A DNA stretch of 34,678 nt from Candidatus Methylomirabilota bacterium (lineage in GTDB: Bacteria; Methylomirabilota; Methylomirabilia; Methylomirabilales; Methylomirabilaceae), in NCBI GenBank assembly GCA_003104975.1, contig PQAM01000005.1:1-34678 (forward strand). The letters run 5' to 3'. Position 1 is the stretch's first letter. Each line of letters begins with the position of its first letter. A program made the translations under genes and the position numbers. A model generated the notes under the pieces. That model made no database searches. It saw only the letters and a list, made by a program, of their open reading frames with translations, and had not been told where the DNA came from. This document shows positions 5,424-14,991 of this stretch, in pieces.

Positions 5424-7694
5424 ATGAGGGATGACGCTGACGTTTCGACCGTCTGCGAGCCGCATGACGCGGCTCGCAGACGCGCTACTTCCGCCCAGCG
5501 AATCAGACGACGCTTGCGACTTGATCGACTCGCCGGCCGCCTCGTTACGCTTGGCGGAGTCACGATCATCTTCTCTATCCTCGCGATCTTTTTCGTCATC
5601 GCCGCCGAGGTCTACCCCCTCTTCAAAAAGCCGACGGTCACGCTTGTCGGAACCGTTCCCGGTCAGACAGATGCCGCCGTACTCGGTGTGGGGGTGGACG
5701 AATATCGCGAGATCGCCTACCTGGTCACCGCCGACGGCATCCGGTTCGTGTCTTTGAAACACGGGGCCGCGCCGTCGCCGATCGTTCCGAAAGGACTCAA
5801 CGGGGCCCGGATCGTCGGCATATCGTCGTTGGGGCGCGGTCCCTTCGCGCTGGGACTGTCGGACGGACGCGTGATGCCAGCCGAGATAAGATTCACCGCC
5901 TCCTTCCCCGATGGACAACGTCAAGTCGACGCCGAATTCCTCGAGGGCGATCCCATCAGGGTCGATCCGGATACACGCCCTATTCTGCGGCTCGCCCATG
6001 TCGTCGCGCCGACTGGGCCCATCACCGCAGCGGCCGTCGGTTCCAAAGAGGTCGTGCTCGTGACGGTCACGGCGACAAACGCGCTGATCGGACCGTCGAC
6101 GAAGGAGGAATCGCGCCAACGCTTCTCCCTGCCGATTGACGGCGAGATCACCGCGCTCGCGCTTGACGGCCGCGGTGAGAACCTGTTTGTCGGCACCTCA
6201 TCAGGTCAGGTGCTCAGGGCAGCACTACAGGATTCGATCACCGTGACGGTCGCCGAAACGATCGCCGCCGCCAGCCGGCCGGGCACCGGCGTCAACATCA
6301 TGGGGTTGCTCATCGGCGACCGTACCCTTGTGGTAGGCGACGCCTCGGGCGGCGTTAGCTCGTGGCAACTTCTTCGGAGTAATGGAGGCGAGCAGCGCCT
6401 GACCAGGATCTATGAGTTCGACTCCCATTCCAGGCCGGTCGTCGCATTCGCCCCATCCGGCCGGGATAAGGGTTTCATTACGGCCGATGCGTCAGGAACG
6501 TCACATCTGTACTATGGGACGACAGGAAAAACCCTGCTCTCGGTCAAAACTGAAGCGAGCAGCACCGAAACGGTCGCCTTTGCCCCTAAAGCCGATGGCA
6601 TCATCGCCGTTGATACGGCCGGACGGCTGGCGCACTGGGCCGTCAAGAACCCGCATCCTGAAGTTACCTGGAAGGCCTTGTTCGGCAAGATCTGGTATGA
6701 AGGGTATACCGCTCCGGAGTACGTCTGGCAATCCACGGGTGGAACCGATGACTTTGAAGCGAAGTTCAGCCTGACCCCGCTTCTTTTCGGAACCATCAAA
6801 GGCACGATCTATGCGCTCCTCGTTGCCGTCCCTATGGCGCTGCTCGGCGCGTTGTATGCCTCCCAATTTGTGCATCCGGTCATCAAGGGCATCGTCAAAC
6901 CGGTTGTCGAGATCATGGCCGCCCTTCCGAGCGTCGTACTCGGTTTCCTGGCCGGTCTCTGGCTGGCGCCCCTGGTCGAAACGGTCGTACCCGGGCTTTT
7001 TCTTATGCCGATCGTCACGACGCTTCTGATCCTGCTAACACTTGCGTGCCGGCGATTCGTCCCTATCGGAATCCGCCGACGACTCCGGATCGGTACCGAG
7101 ATCTTCCTGCTGATCCCGGTCGTTATCCTGGGCGGTTGGATCTCCTTCCAGCTTGGCGGTGTCGTGGAGCGTCTGCTTTTGTCGGGCGATTATCGAGGCT
7201 GGCTGCTTGAGGCCCTGGGGCTGACCTACGATCAGCGCAACTCCCTTGTCGTGGGGATCGCGATGGGCTTTGCCGTCATCCCGATCATCTTCACCATTGC
7301 CGAGGATTCCCTCTCCAACGTCCCGCCGCACCTGGTGGCCGGCTCTCTCGCCCTGGGCGCCACCCGGTGGCAGACCGCACTCCGGGTCGTGCTGCCGACG
7401 GCAAGCCCGGGGATCTTTTCGGCGATTATGATCGGCTTCGGCAGGGCCGTCGGCGAAACCATGATCGTCCTGATGGCGACGGGTAATACTCCGGTCATGG
7501 ACTGGAGTATCTTCAGCGGGTTCCGAGCGCTCTCGGCCAACATCGCCGTCGAACTGCCTGAAGCGCCGGAAGGCGGTACACTCTTTCGCATCCTGTTTCT
7601 GGCTGCTCTCTTACTGTTTGTGATGACCTTCATCTTGAATACGATAGCCGAACTGATTCGCCTGAAGCTGCGGCGAAGGTACCGCTATTTATGA
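5424..7694 (+). CDS. pstC: Phosphate ABC transporter permease PstC with large periplasmic domain
   Basis: The 756-residue protein is about twice the length of E. coli PstC. One transmembrane helix (about residues 39-66) is followed by roughly 380 residues outside the membrane. This stretch is rich in beta strands with recurring short motifs (GRGENLFVGTSSGQVL, GDASGGVSSWQL, ADASGTSHLY) that resemble a WD40/beta-propeller. The usual permease core begins near residue 452 and includes the EAA loop AGSLALGATRWQTALRVVLP near 639-658. Long PstC proteins of this kind occur in some proteobacteria. The stop overlaps the pstA start by 4 bp (ATGA), so translation is coupled. Confidence 0.9.
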   Translation: MRDDADVSTVCEPHDAARRRATSAQRIRRRLRLDRLAGRLVTLGGVTIIFSILAIFFVIAAEVYPLFKKPTVTLVGTVPGQTDAAVLGVGVDEYREIAYLVTADGIRFVSLKHGAAPSPIVPKGLNGARIVGISSLGRGPFALGLSDGRVMPAEIRFTASFPDGQRQVDAEFLEGDPIRVDPDTRPILRLAHVVAPTGPITAAAVGSKEVVLVTVTATNALIGPSTKEESRQRFSLPIDGEITALALDGRGENLFVGTSSGQVLRAALQDSITVTVAETIAAASRPGTGVNIMGLLIGDRTLVVGDASGGVSSWQLLRSNGGEQRLTRIYEFDSHSRPVVAFAPSGRDKGFITADASGTSHLYYGTTGKTLLSVKTEASSTETVAFAPKADGIIAVDTAGRLAHWAVKNPHPEVTWKALFGKIWYEGYTAPEYVWQSTGGTDDFEAKFSLTPLLFGTIKGTIYALLVAVPMALLGALYASQFVHPVIKGIVKPVVEIMAALPSVVLGFLAGLWLAPLVETVVPGLFLMPIVTTLLILLTLACRRFVPIGIRRRLRIGTEIFLLIPVVILGGWISFQLGGVVERLLLSGDYRGWLLEALGLTYDQRNSLVVGIAMGFAVIPIIFTIAEDSLSNVPPHLVAGSLALGATRWQTALRVVLPTASPGIFSAIMIGFGRAVGETMIVLMATGNTPVMDWSIFSGFRALSANIAVELPEAPEGGTLFRILFLAALLLFVMTFILNTIAELIRLKLRRRYRYL

Positions 7695-9310
7695 CGCGAT
7701 TCTGGAAAAGCGGCGACCCGTTTGTCTGGCTGACAGGCGGGACACTTGCGCTGAACCTTATCCTGGTAGCCGGGCTTATCATCCTGGTACTGGTCAACGG
7801 GCTCGGTTTCTTCTGGCCGTCGCCGATTGCCCATCTGACGTTGACCGACGGCAGCGCGTTGCTCGGCCAGGTGGTCGAGCGAGAAAAGATTCCGGAGCCA
7901 GGGGCGCCTCGTGGGACTCCGACACACTATCGAATCAAAATCAAGGTCGGGAACCGCGATCTGTACGGCGCTGACTTTATCTGGGTGGATGAGGCGCAGA
8001 TCGCCCGTCGCGACTTTCCCACCGAGGCGCTCGTGGTTGAAAGACAAGAGTGGGGCAACCTCTACGGCTTCATCAAGGAGGTACGCGATCAGGAACGTAT
8101 TGCGGCCTCGGGCCCGGCAGAGGGCTGGCGTGCGCTTCAGCGTGTTCTACCGGAAGAGCAGGCTACGCTGCAGGCAACCAGGCGGATCGAACAACAGGAG
8201 ATCGGAGCCATTAACTACGCCCAGGAGAAGATCCGTCTGGGGATCAAGAAATTGGCGCTGCAGGGACAGACGGCAGGGCCGGACATCAGCCGTCTGGAAA
8301 AAGAGATGGAGACCTGGGCGGCCCGCTATGGAGAACAGGAATCCCGGCTGGTTGATCTGCGCCGGCGTTTCCGACACCACCTCGTCGTCTCCGTCGCCGG
8401 CGGCGCAGAGAAGGAGTTGCCGCTCCACCAGATCGTCCAAGCCTACCGACCCAACGCGATGAGCCTCTGGGCCAAGAGCCAATTCTATTTATCCGGGATC
8501 TGGGGGTTCGTGTCGGGAGAACCCCGCGAGTCGAATACCGAGGGTGGGGTCTTCCCCGCCATCTTCGGCACGGTCTTGATGGTCATCATGATGAGCCTCT
8601 TTGTTACGCCGTTAGGCGTCCTGGCTGCCTTTTACCTGCGGGAGTACGCGAAACAGGGACCGTTCGTCAGCACCGTCAGGATCGCCGTGAATAACCTGGC
8701 CGGCGTCCCCTCTATTGTCTTCGGCGTGTTCGGGGTCGGCTTCTTCATCTACCTGATCGGAGGCAGTGTCGACCGCCTCTTCTACCCTGAGGCGCTTCCG
8801 GCCCCGACCTTCGGGACAGGAGGCATCCTCTGGGCGTCCCTGACGCTCGCGCTCCTGACGGTGCCGGTCGTCATCGTGGCCACCGAAGAGGGCCTGGCAG
8901 CGATCCCGGGCGGGTTGCGTGAGGCGTCGCTGGCGCTGGGCGCAACAAAGTTTGAAACGATGTGGCGGGTCGTGCTTCCCTCCGTCATGCCTTCGATCTT
9001 GACCGGACTGATTCTGGCGATGGCTCGCGCCGCCGGAGAGGTGGCCCCACTTATGATCACCGGGGTCGTCAAGCTGGCCCCCACCCTCCCGATCGACGGC
9101 TACTGGCCGTACCTGCACCTGGAGCGGAAGTTCATGCATCTCGGGTTCCATATTTATGATGTCGGATTTCAATCACCAAACGTCGACGCCGCCAGACCGA
9201 TGGTCTACACCACCGCGCTGTTGCTTCTTCTGGTGGTCATCGCCCTGAATTTGACGGCCATTCTGCTCAGGAACCGGCTGCGGCGACAATATGCCCTATC
9301 GGCGTTTTGA
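7691..9310 (+). CDS. pstA: Phosphate ABC transporter permease PstA with extended periplasmic domain
   Basis: The 539-residue protein is longer than the usual 280-300 residues. A first helix (about residues 20-42) is followed by about 240 residues outside the membrane. These contain an SH3-like start ([15 protein letters not shown]) and a charged, probably coiled-coil segment (about residues 150-225). The permease domain follows from about residue 290, with the EAA loop [20 protein letters not shown] near 411-430. It forms the membrane channel with PstC. The matching enlargement of PstC and PstA suggests their outer domains contact each other or PstS. It overlaps pstC by 4 bp. Confidence 0.9.
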   Translation: MTRFWKSGDPFVWLTGGTLALNLILVAGLIILVLVNGLGFFWPSPIAHLTLTDGSALLGQVVEREKIPEPGAPRGTPTHYRIKIKVGNRDLYGADFIWVDEAQIARRDFPTEALVVERQEWGNLYGFIKEVRDQERIAASGPAEGWRALQRVLPEEQATLQATRRIEQQEIGAINYAQEKIRLGIKKLALQGQTAGPDISRLEKEMETWAARYGEQESRLVDLRRRFRHHLVVSVAGGAEKELPLHQIVQAYRPNAMSLWAKSQFYLSGIWGFVSGEPRESNTEGGVFPAIFGTVLMVIMMSLFVTPLGVLAAFYLREYAKQGPFVSTVRIAVNNLAGVPSIVFGVFGVGFFIYLIGGSVDRLFYPEALPAPTFGTGGILWASLTLALLTVPVVIVATEEGLAAIPGGLREASLALGATKFETMWRVVLPSVMPSILTGLILAMARAAGEVAPLMITGVVKLAPTLPIDGYWPYLHLERKFMHLGFHIYDVGFQSPNVDAARPMVYTTALLLLLVVIALNLTAILLRNRLRRQYALSAF

Positions 9311-9456
9311 GGGATGGACGGATGATCATCGAAACAGGGATCGCTGTTGCGGACCGGCAGATCGTGCTCCCGACAATAGAGACGACGCGGCGAGACAGTG
9401 GTAGAATCATGCTACATGACCACGAAGCGCGAAACGAGGCAGGTGAGTCGAGCGTC

Positions 9457-10215
9457 ATGATGGACCCAATGATCGAGATCCGGAAATTGAGCCTGAAATA
9501 CGGCGCCAAGTCCGCAATCGAGGATATCAGCCTCGATATCCCGAAACACCAGGTGACCGCCTTTATCGGGCCGTCCGGATGCGGGAAAACCACCCTCCTC
9601 CGATGCCTGAATCGCCTGACCGATCTGATCGACGGCGTCACGATCAGTGGGTCCATTCGGATCAGCGGAATCGATGTCTTCGATCCGCACCTGGAGATGA
9701 CCGAACTGCGAAAACGGGTCGGCATGGTCTTTCAGAAATCCAACCCCTTCCCGAAGTCGATCTATGATAATGTCGCATATGGGCCGCGAATCCAGGGGAT
9801 CAAAGGTCGAGCGCAACTGGACGAGATCGTGGAGCGAAGCCTGCGGGACGCCGCCCTCTGGGATGAGGTCCACGACCGCCTGCAGCAGAGCGCCTTGGGC
9901 CTGTCCGGCGGACAGCAGCAACGCCTGTGCATCGCCAGGGCCATTGCGGTCGAACCGGAGGTCCTGTTGATGGACGAACCCTGCTCGGCGCTCGATCCTA
10001 TTGCGACAATGAAGATTGAGGAACTGATCGCCACTCTCAAGCACAACTACACCATCGTGATTGTAACCCATAACATGCAACAGGCGGCCAGGGTCTCCGA
10101 TTACACGGCGTTCCTGTACCTTGGTCAACTGGTGGAGTACGATCTGACCAGGCAACTCTTTGTGAAGCCATCCAAGAAACAGACGGAGGACTATATTACG
10201 GGCCGTTTCGGCTAG
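9457..10215 (+). CDS. pstB: Phosphate ABC transporter ATP-binding protein PstB
   Basis: The 252-residue ATPase powers phosphate import through PstCA. Walker [10 protein letters not shown] is at residues 38-46, the signature LSGGQQQR is near 149-156, Walker B LLMDEP follows near 170, and the switch histidine is in VTHNMQQA near 208. The ATG at 9457 was chosen because it gives the family's usual N-terminus and has a ribosome site (AGGTGAG, nine bases before). The frame stays open upstream to TTG 9307 and ATG 9322, the latter with GAGGGA in front, so a protein longer by about 45 residues cannot be excluded. Confidence 0.92.
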   Translation: MMDPMIEIRKLSLKYGAKSAIEDISLDIPKHQVTAFIGPSGCGKTTLLRCLNRLTDLIDGVTISGSIRISGIDVFDPHLEMTELRKRVGMVFQKSNPFPKSIYDNVAYGPRIQGIKGRAQLDEIVERSLRDAALWDEVHDRLQQSALGLSGGQQQRLCIARAIAVEPEVLLMDEPCSALDPIATMKIEELIATLKHNYTIVIVTHNMQQAARVSDYTAFLYLGQLVEYDLTRQLFVKPSKKQTEDYITGRFG

Positions 10216-10224
10216 GATCACACC

Positions 10225-11583
10225 ATGAGACCGATGCAGCGACATTTCGACGAGCAGTTGCAAGAGCTGAAGGAGCGCGTGCTGACCATGGGCGGTCTGG
10301 CCGAAACCATGATCGCCAAGAGCGTCAAGGCGCTTGTAGAACGGAGCGAGGTATTGGTGCAGGAGGTCTTCGCCCACGAGGAAGAGATGGACCGGTACTG
10401 TATCGATACCGACGAACGCTGCTTTACACTGCTCGCCCTGCATCAGCCGATGGCCGGCGACCTTCGTTTTATCGCCGTCGCCATTAAGATCAACAGCGAC
10501 ATCGAGCGGATCGGCGATCTGGCGGTCAACATCGCTCAGGCGACCACGTCGCTCATTACCCAACCGGCGCTCAAGCCGCTCATCGATATCCCGCGAATGG
10601 CTCAACTCTGTCAGGAGATGGTCAAGAAAAGCCTGGACGCGTTCGTAGCACAGGACCCGGAGTTGGCGCGGATCGTCATCGAGTCGGATGATCCCATCGA
10701 TCGCTTGCGGGACCAGGTCTTCGGGGATCTCCTCAACTATATGACGCATGATCCCGCCGCGGTCCCCAGGGCCTTGGATCTGATTCTGGTCTCACGCTGC
10801 CTCGAACGGATTGCCGACCACGCAACCAATATCGCGGAGGATGTGGTCTATATCGTGCGAGGCGAGGATGTCCGTGAGCGCGGCGACAAAGAGATCCGGA
10901 AGGGCATGAGACGCCGGGCAGAGGTCGCACCGTTGATGTCCGGCACCGATCGCAAGGCGGTCCTTGCGGCGCACAGGCTGATGCCGGAAGAGCGGGAGTT
11001 TCTGACGTTGCTTGAATCCGCCGCACAGAACCTGCTCGGGGCCGCCAGGCTTCTGCAGGCCATGTTCGACGAGTATGTCGACCCCGAGGCGACATGGCGA
11101 AAGATCAGGGAGATCGAACATGAAGGTGACGCCATTACCCACCGCATTATGAAGAAGCTGAACCAGACCTTTATCCCGTTCATCGACCGGCAGGAGCTTC
11201 GCGCGCTCACATCGGCCCTCGATGATGTCGTGGACTTCATCGAGGCGGCAGCCTCCAGGATGGTACTCTATAAGATCGAGCAGCCGACGCAGTCATCCCG
11301 CGAGATGGTCAGCGTCATTACGACCTCAGCCGAACAGGTCGTGAAGGCCGTGGGGCACCTGCCCACATTTGTCGGGGTCAACGAGATCTGCGTGGAGATC
11401 AATCGGCTGGAAAATCTGGCAGACGATCTGTACCGACGGGCCATCGCCTCTCTCTTCGAGGGTGAGCAGCCGATCCTCGAAGTCGCCAAATGGAAAGAGG
11501 TCTACGAACTGCTGGAGGGCGTCACCGACCGATGCGAGGATGTGGCGAACGTCGTCGAGACCATCGTCCTCAAGCATTCATAA
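10225..11583 (+). CDS. phoU: PhoU-DUF47 fusion protein, phosphate uptake regulator
   Basis: The 452-residue protein joins two related helical-bundle domains. Residues 1-215 are a complete PhoU, with both three-helix repeats and the metal-binding motifs (E-x-x-x-D with INSDIERIGDLAVNIA, and SRCLERIADHATNIAED). Residues 245-452 are a DUF47/YkaA-type domain, closely similar along its length to the separate DUF47 protein at 13916-14533 (for example EHEGDAITHRIMKKLNQTFI against EHVGDKITHQIIRKLNRTFI). PhoU represses PhoR and Pst activity when phosphate is ample; DUF47 proteins partner Pit carriers. One polypeptide could therefore link both uptake systems. It is the last gene of the pst operon, nine bases after pstB. 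Confidence 0.88.
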   Translation: MRPMQRHFDEQLQELKERVLTMGGLAETMIAKSVKALVERSEVLVQEVFAHEEEMDRYCIDTDERCFTLLALHQPMAGDLRFIAVAIKINSDIERIGDLAVNIAQATTSLITQPALKPLIDIPRMAQLCQEMVKKSLDAFVAQDPELARIVIESDDPIDRLRDQVFGDLLNYMTHDPAAVPRALDLILVSRCLERIADHATNIAEDVVYIVRGEDVRERGDKEIRKGMRRRAEVAPLMSGTDRKAVLAAHRLMPEEREFLTLLESAAQNLLGAARLLQAMFDEYVDPEATWRKIREIEHEGDAITHRIMKKLNQTFIPFIDRQELRALTSALDDVVDFIEAAASRMVLYKIEQPTQSSREMVSVITTSAEQVVKAVGHLPTFVGVNEICVEINRLENLADDLYRRAIASLFEGEQPILEVAKWKEVYELLEGVTDRCEDVANVVETIVLKHS

Positions 11584-11630
11584 GTCTTGCTACGTCATTC
11601 TGGAACATTGCACGTTGAACGTTGAACGTC

Positions 11631-12431
11631 TCAGACCCCCTCCGTCGTCTCCTGCGAGGTCATGGCTGGTTTCCTGACGAGCAGGCGCGCGGCCAGAATC
11701 CCAATCTCATACAGCAGGTAGATCGGCAACGCCATGAGCGTCTGGTTGAAGACATCCGGCGTGGGGGTGAGGATCGCGCCGATCATAAAGGCGATGAGGA
11801 TCGCGTACTTCCGGTTTCTGGAGAGATATTGGGGCGTCACCAGCCCCATCCTGGCCGCAACGGCAATGGCCAGTGGAAGCTCAAACACCACCCCGAAGCC
11901 TAACAGAAATTTCACCGTAAAATCGATATAGTTGCCGATCGAGATCATCGGCTTCAGATTTTCGGTCTTATAAGTTAACAGGAAGTTCAAGGAAAACGGC
12001 AGGACAAAGTAAAAGCAGAACAGCAGGCCGCAAAAAAAGAAGACCGTCGACAACACCACAAAGGGAAGGGCATAACGCTTCTCATGAGAGAGCAGACCTG
12101 GTGCAATGAATCGCCAGATCTGATACAGGATGATCGGGAGGACCAGCATGAGGCCCGTCACCAGGGCGATCTTCATGTGCATCCAGAAGGCCTCGGCGGG
12201 CGCCAGAAAGATGAGGTCGATGGGGGGGCCGGGGCGCGGGGCGGATTGCAGGAAGGGATAGGTCCTGGTAAAAATCAGATCGGTTGCCAGTGGGCGTTTC
12301 AGAAAACGAAGGATGGTCTCCGAATAGTTGAAGGTGACAAGAAATCCGATCCCGATGGCTGCCAGACAGATAATGAGCCGGCGTCGAAGCTCCTCGAGAT
12401 GGGAGACAAACGACATCTTGTCATCAGACAT
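11631..12431 (-). CDS. tatC: Twin-arginine translocase subunit TatC
   Basis: The 266-residue protein has six predicted membrane helices and the family's features. The N-terminal [15 protein letters not shown] carries the conserved E-L-R-R-R that recognises the twin-arginine signal. [19 protein letters not shown] lies near residues 75-93, and the conserved FxxGxxFxxxxVLP region is present near 134-147. It works with TatA to export folded proteins. It overlaps the end of tatA by 8 bp and is downstream of it. The gene converges on phoU, with only about 47 bp between their stop codons. Confidence 0.95.
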   Translation of the reverse strand: MSDDKMSFVSHLEELRRRLIICLAAIGIGFLVTFNYSETILRFLKRPLATDLIFTRTYPFLQSAPRPGPPIDLIFLAPAEAFWMHMKIALVTGLMLVLPIILYQIWRFIAPGLLSHEKRYALPFVVLSTVFFFCGLLFCFYFVLPFSLNFLLTYKTENLKPMISIGNYIDFTVKFLLGFGVVFELPLAIAVAARMGLVTPQYLSRNRKYAILIAFMIGAILTPTPDVFNQTLMALPIYLLYEIGILAARLLVRKPAMTSQETTEGV

Positions 12432-12714
12432 TCCGCGTCTCGTGTGTTCCCTTTGACTTTTCCTCCGGGCCTATGGTCGGGGGCGCTTCCTCTTTTTGGG
12501 CGGCAAATGGCTCTTGTTGAGCTGTCGTATCCGTCCTGCCCTCCTCTGCCGACAGTTCGGCAGACAGCCCTTCCTTCAGCTCTTCGGAGGCTCGCTTGAA
12601 CTCCGCGACGCCGCGACCCAGTGACCGCGCAAGCTGGGGCAATTTCTTAGGGCCAAAGACCAGGAGCGCAATCACGAAGATGACGATCAGTTCCTGCATC
12701 CCCAGTCCGAACAT
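12424..12714 (-). CDS. tatA: Twin-arginine translocase subunit TatA
   Basis: The 96-residue protein has the TatA/B plan: a short periplasmic start and one membrane helix ([20 protein letters not shown]). The hinge [16 protein letters not shown] and an amphipathic helix follow, then a polar, disordered tail. The FGPKKLP hinge is characteristic. No separate tatB is visible, so this protein may do both jobs, as in minimal TatAC systems. It is translated just before tatC. Confidence 0.93.
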   Translation of the reverse strand: MFGLGMQELIVIFVIALLVFGPKKLPQLARSLGRGVAEFKRASEELKEGLSAELSAEEGRTDTTAQQEPFAAQKEEAPPTIGPEEKSKGTHETRNV

Positions 12715-12809
12715 TCTCTGACCTCCCTGCTGACACCTTCAGCGTATCGTTCCTACCGAAGCTGAGGCTACCCTTGACCCGCGCGAAAGTCAAGCTATCC
12801 GTTTCAACC

Positions 12810-12826
12810 TTGGCCGGAATGACGTC
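12810..12826. repeat. Fragment of a dispersed repeat
   Basis: TTGGCCGGAATGACGTC is identical to a piece of the repeat unit at 1598-1614. It lies in the 145-bp gap between tatA and the pit gene. It is probably a residue of a dispersed palindromic element. Confidence 0.5.
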
Positions 12827-12859
12827 GGACGAACCGCAGCGAGGCTCCGAAATAGGAGG

Positions 12860-13855
12860 CTAAAAAAAGAGGAGCAGTTTGATCAGGATGAATGAGGCGG
12901 CCGCAATGGCCGCCGAGAGGGGGATGGTGAGGATCCAGGCCCAGACGATCTGTCTGGCTACCCCCCACCGTACCGCGGAGATCCGCTGTGTCGCCCCGAC
13001 ACCGGAGATCGCGCCGGTAATGGTGTGGGTCGTGCTGACCGGAATCCCCGCAATGGCCGTCCCGATGAGCGTCGCCGCCCCTGCCGTTTCCGCGCAGAAG
13101 CCGCCGACCGGTTTGAGCTTGGTCAGTCGCATCCCCATGGTTTTGACGATACGCCAGCCTCCCGTCAGCGTCCCGAGGCCGATCGCCGCATGGGCCGACA
13201 GGACGACCCACATCGGGACATAAAACTCACTGCCCAGATAGCCCGCGGCGAACAGCAGCCCCGCCATAATCCCCATCGTCTTCTGGGCGTCGTTGGTGCC
13301 GTGTCCCAGGCTGTACAGCGCGGCCGAGACCAACTGCAATCGTCTGAACCAGCGATCCACCCGACTTGGGCGGAAGCGCCAGAACACCCAGATCACGATC
13401 ACCATCATCGCGAAACCCAGGACCAGACCCAGTAACGGTGAAAGGATGATGAACAGGAGGATCTTGTAGATGCCGGCGGGGATCAGGGCCGTGACGCCCG
13501 CATTGACGATCGCAGCCCCCGCCAGTCCGCCGATCAGTGCGTGGGATGAGCTGCTCGGGATACCGTAGTACCAGGTGATCAGATCCCAGATGATGGCGCC
13601 GACGAGGCCCGCCATGATGACATATTCGTTGACGGCCTCAGGCCGGACGACCCCCTTGCCGATCGTAGTCGCCACGCTGACCCCAAAGCCGAACGCAGCC
13701 ACGAAGTTGAAGAATGCGGCCCAGATCACCGCCTGCATCGGCGACAGCACACGGGTAGACACCACGGTCGCAATCGAGTTGGCGGCATCGTGAAAGCCGT
13801 TGATGAAGTCGAAGATCAGCGCAATAACGATACCCAGTACGACAAGCGTCAGCAT
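12860..13855 (-). CDS. pit: Low-affinity inorganic phosphate transporter (Pit family)
   Basis: The 331-residue membrane protein has the duplicated Pit signature: INGFHDAANSIATVVSTRVL near residues 18-37 and GHGTNDAQKTMGIMAG near 184-199, each with the conserved (N/H)-D-A. The substrate-site loops PSSSSHALIGG (100-110) and PVSTTHTITGAI are also present. It imports metal-phosphate coupled to protons. It lies 60 bp downstream of a DUF47 gene on the same strand, the usual Pit-accessory pairing, and opposite the Pst operon. Confidence 0.93.
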   Translation of the reverse strand: MLTLVVLGIVIALIFDFINGFHDAANSIATVVSTRVLSPMQAVIWAAFFNFVAAFGFGVSVATTIGKGVVRPEAVNEYVIMAGLVGAIIWDLITWYYGIPSSSSHALIGGLAGAAIVNAGVTALIPAGIYKILLFIILSPLLGLVLGFAMMVIVIWVFWRFRPSRVDRWFRRLQLVSAALYSLGHGTNDAQKTMGIMAGLLFAAGYLGSEFYVPMWVVLSAHAAIGLGTLTGGWRIVKTMGMRLTKLKPVGGFCAETAGAATLIGTAIAGIPVSTTHTITGAISGVGATQRISAVRWGVARQIVWAWILTIPLSAAIAAASFILIKLLLFF

Positions 13856-13915
13856 AGGCGGGTTGTTACGCAGCGGAACCGTGTGGTATGGGCTCGATGA
13901 GCAGGATCACGGGGG

Positions 13916-14533
13916 TCAGGCACTCTTGAGCGCCACTGATTCGACGATGTTGGCCACATCTTCACATCCGTCGGTGGCCATCTCCATCGTCTCGTAGATC
14001 TCCTTCCACTTAATGACATCCATCGGATCGTGCCCCTTGTCAAAGAGATCGGCAATCGCCTCACGGCTGATCTCATCGGCCATGTTTTCCAGACGATTGA
14101 TCTCGATGCAATGTTCCATCACGTCGTCCATCCGTTCGAGATTCGAGACCGCTTTGACGATCTCCTCCGCTGATTTCAGTATGACGTGAGCCAGTCTGCC
14201 GGCCTCGTCGGTGGGCTGCTTGATCTTGTACTGAGCCATGCGGGCGGCCGATGCCTCAATGAGGTCCATGACGTCATCCAGGGCGACGGCCAGGCTGTGG
14301 ATATCCTCGCGGTCGATGGGCGTAATAAAGGTCCGATTCAGCTTGCGGATGATCTGATGCGTGATCTTGTCGCCGACATGCTCAAGCTCCTCGAGTCGCT
14401 TCCATCGCTCCTGGAAGTTCGCATTGCCCTCCTCCGTCATCTGAACGAGGACGCGCGCGCCTTCCAATATGTTATTGGCCGCCTTCTCAAAGAACTCGAA
14501 GAACTTCTCTTCACGCGGGATCAGTCTGAACAT
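13916..14533 (-). CDS. DUF47 (YkaA-type) Pit-accessory protein
   Basis: The 205-residue all-helical protein is of the DUF47/PhoU-related family found beside Pit transporters. Characteristic segments are EELEHVGDKITHQIIRKLN near residue 48-66, ITPIDREDIHSLAVALDDVMDLIEA near 69-93, and a C-terminal KWKEIYETMEMATDGCEDVANIVE. The ATG at 14533 is preferred over a TTG three codons upstream because the ribosome site (GAGAG) is nine bases before the ATG and directly abuts the TTG. It is the closest visible relative of the C-terminal half of the PhoU fusion at 10225-11583. Its role is probably regulating Pit. Confidence 0.9.
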   Translation of the reverse strand: MFRLIPREEKFFEFFEKAANNILEGARVLVQMTEEGNANFQERWKRLEELEHVGDKITHQIIRKLNRTFITPIDREDIHSLAVALDDVMDLIEASAARMAQYKIKQPTDEAGRLAHVILKSAEEIVKAVSNLERMDDVMEHCIEINRLENMADEISREAIADLFDKGHDPMDVIKWKEIYETMEMATDGCEDVANIVESVALKSA

Positions 14534-14561
14534 GCCGGACAACTCTCGACGATCCGGTCGG

Positions 14562-14981
14562 CTATTGGGAACCCGGTCGGTCGGTAATCATCCCGACCGT
14601 CTCGATCCCCGACGATTTAATAGCATCCATGACATCGATCACAAGGCCGTACGGGACTCGCGCATCACCCCGCAGGTACAGCACCCGCTCCTTCCCGTTG
14701 CCGGTCATCGAGGTGAGGCGGGCTTCAAGCTCTTGCCTGGGCACCTCGTCATTATTAACAAAAATGCGGCTGTCTTTGGTCACCGTCAAGGTGATGCGCT
14801 GCTCCTCTTTCACCTGTGATGCCTGCGCCGTTGGAAGCTGCACGTCGGTCCCCCGTTGCAGCATCGGGGTCGTGACCATAAAGATAATCAGCAGGACGAG
14901 GGTTACGTCCACCAGGGGGGTGACATTAATCTCTGACAGCATTCGCCGATCTTTTCCACCGTTTCCACCGTTCGACTGCAT
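14562..14981 (-). CDS. Biopolymer transport protein TolR/ExbD
   Basis: The 139-residue protein has a single N-terminal membrane helix (INVTPLVDVTLVLLIIFMV) with the essential proton-channel aspartate at position 25 and a periplasmic domain after it. TolR/ExbD use the proton gradient with TolQ/ExbB to energise outer-membrane processes. The ATG at 14981 was chosen: it has an AAGGGG site six bases before and begins 10 bp after the partner gene's stop, whereas a longer reading overlaps that gene. No TolA, TolB, Pal or TonB is nearby, so Tol and Exb cannot be told apart. Confidence 0.9.
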   Translation of the reverse strand: MQSNGGNGGKDRRMLSEINVTPLVDVTLVLLIIFMVTTPMLQRGTDVQLPTAQASQVKEEQRITLTVTKDSRIFVNNDEVPRQELEARLTSMTGNGKERVLYLRGDARVPYGLVIDVMDAIKSSGIETVGMITDRPGSQ

Positions 14982-14991
14982 ATCGATCCCC

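Noticed and set aside
9307-9456. N-terminal extension of PstB from TTG 9307 or ATG 9322
   Set aside because: The extra 45-50 residues have no counterpart in PstB proteins, and ATG 9457 has a good ribosome site. This is not fully excluded because ATG 9322 also has one.
9412-10749. 445-codon open frame opposite pstB and phoU
   Set aside because: It is antisense to two genes with clear motifs, has no plausible ribosome site and has no recognisable product.
11603-11630. Short tandem ACGTTGA repeats between phoU and tatC as a regulatory site
   Set aside because: There are only two to three imperfect copies in a 47-bp convergent gap, with no promoter to regulate.
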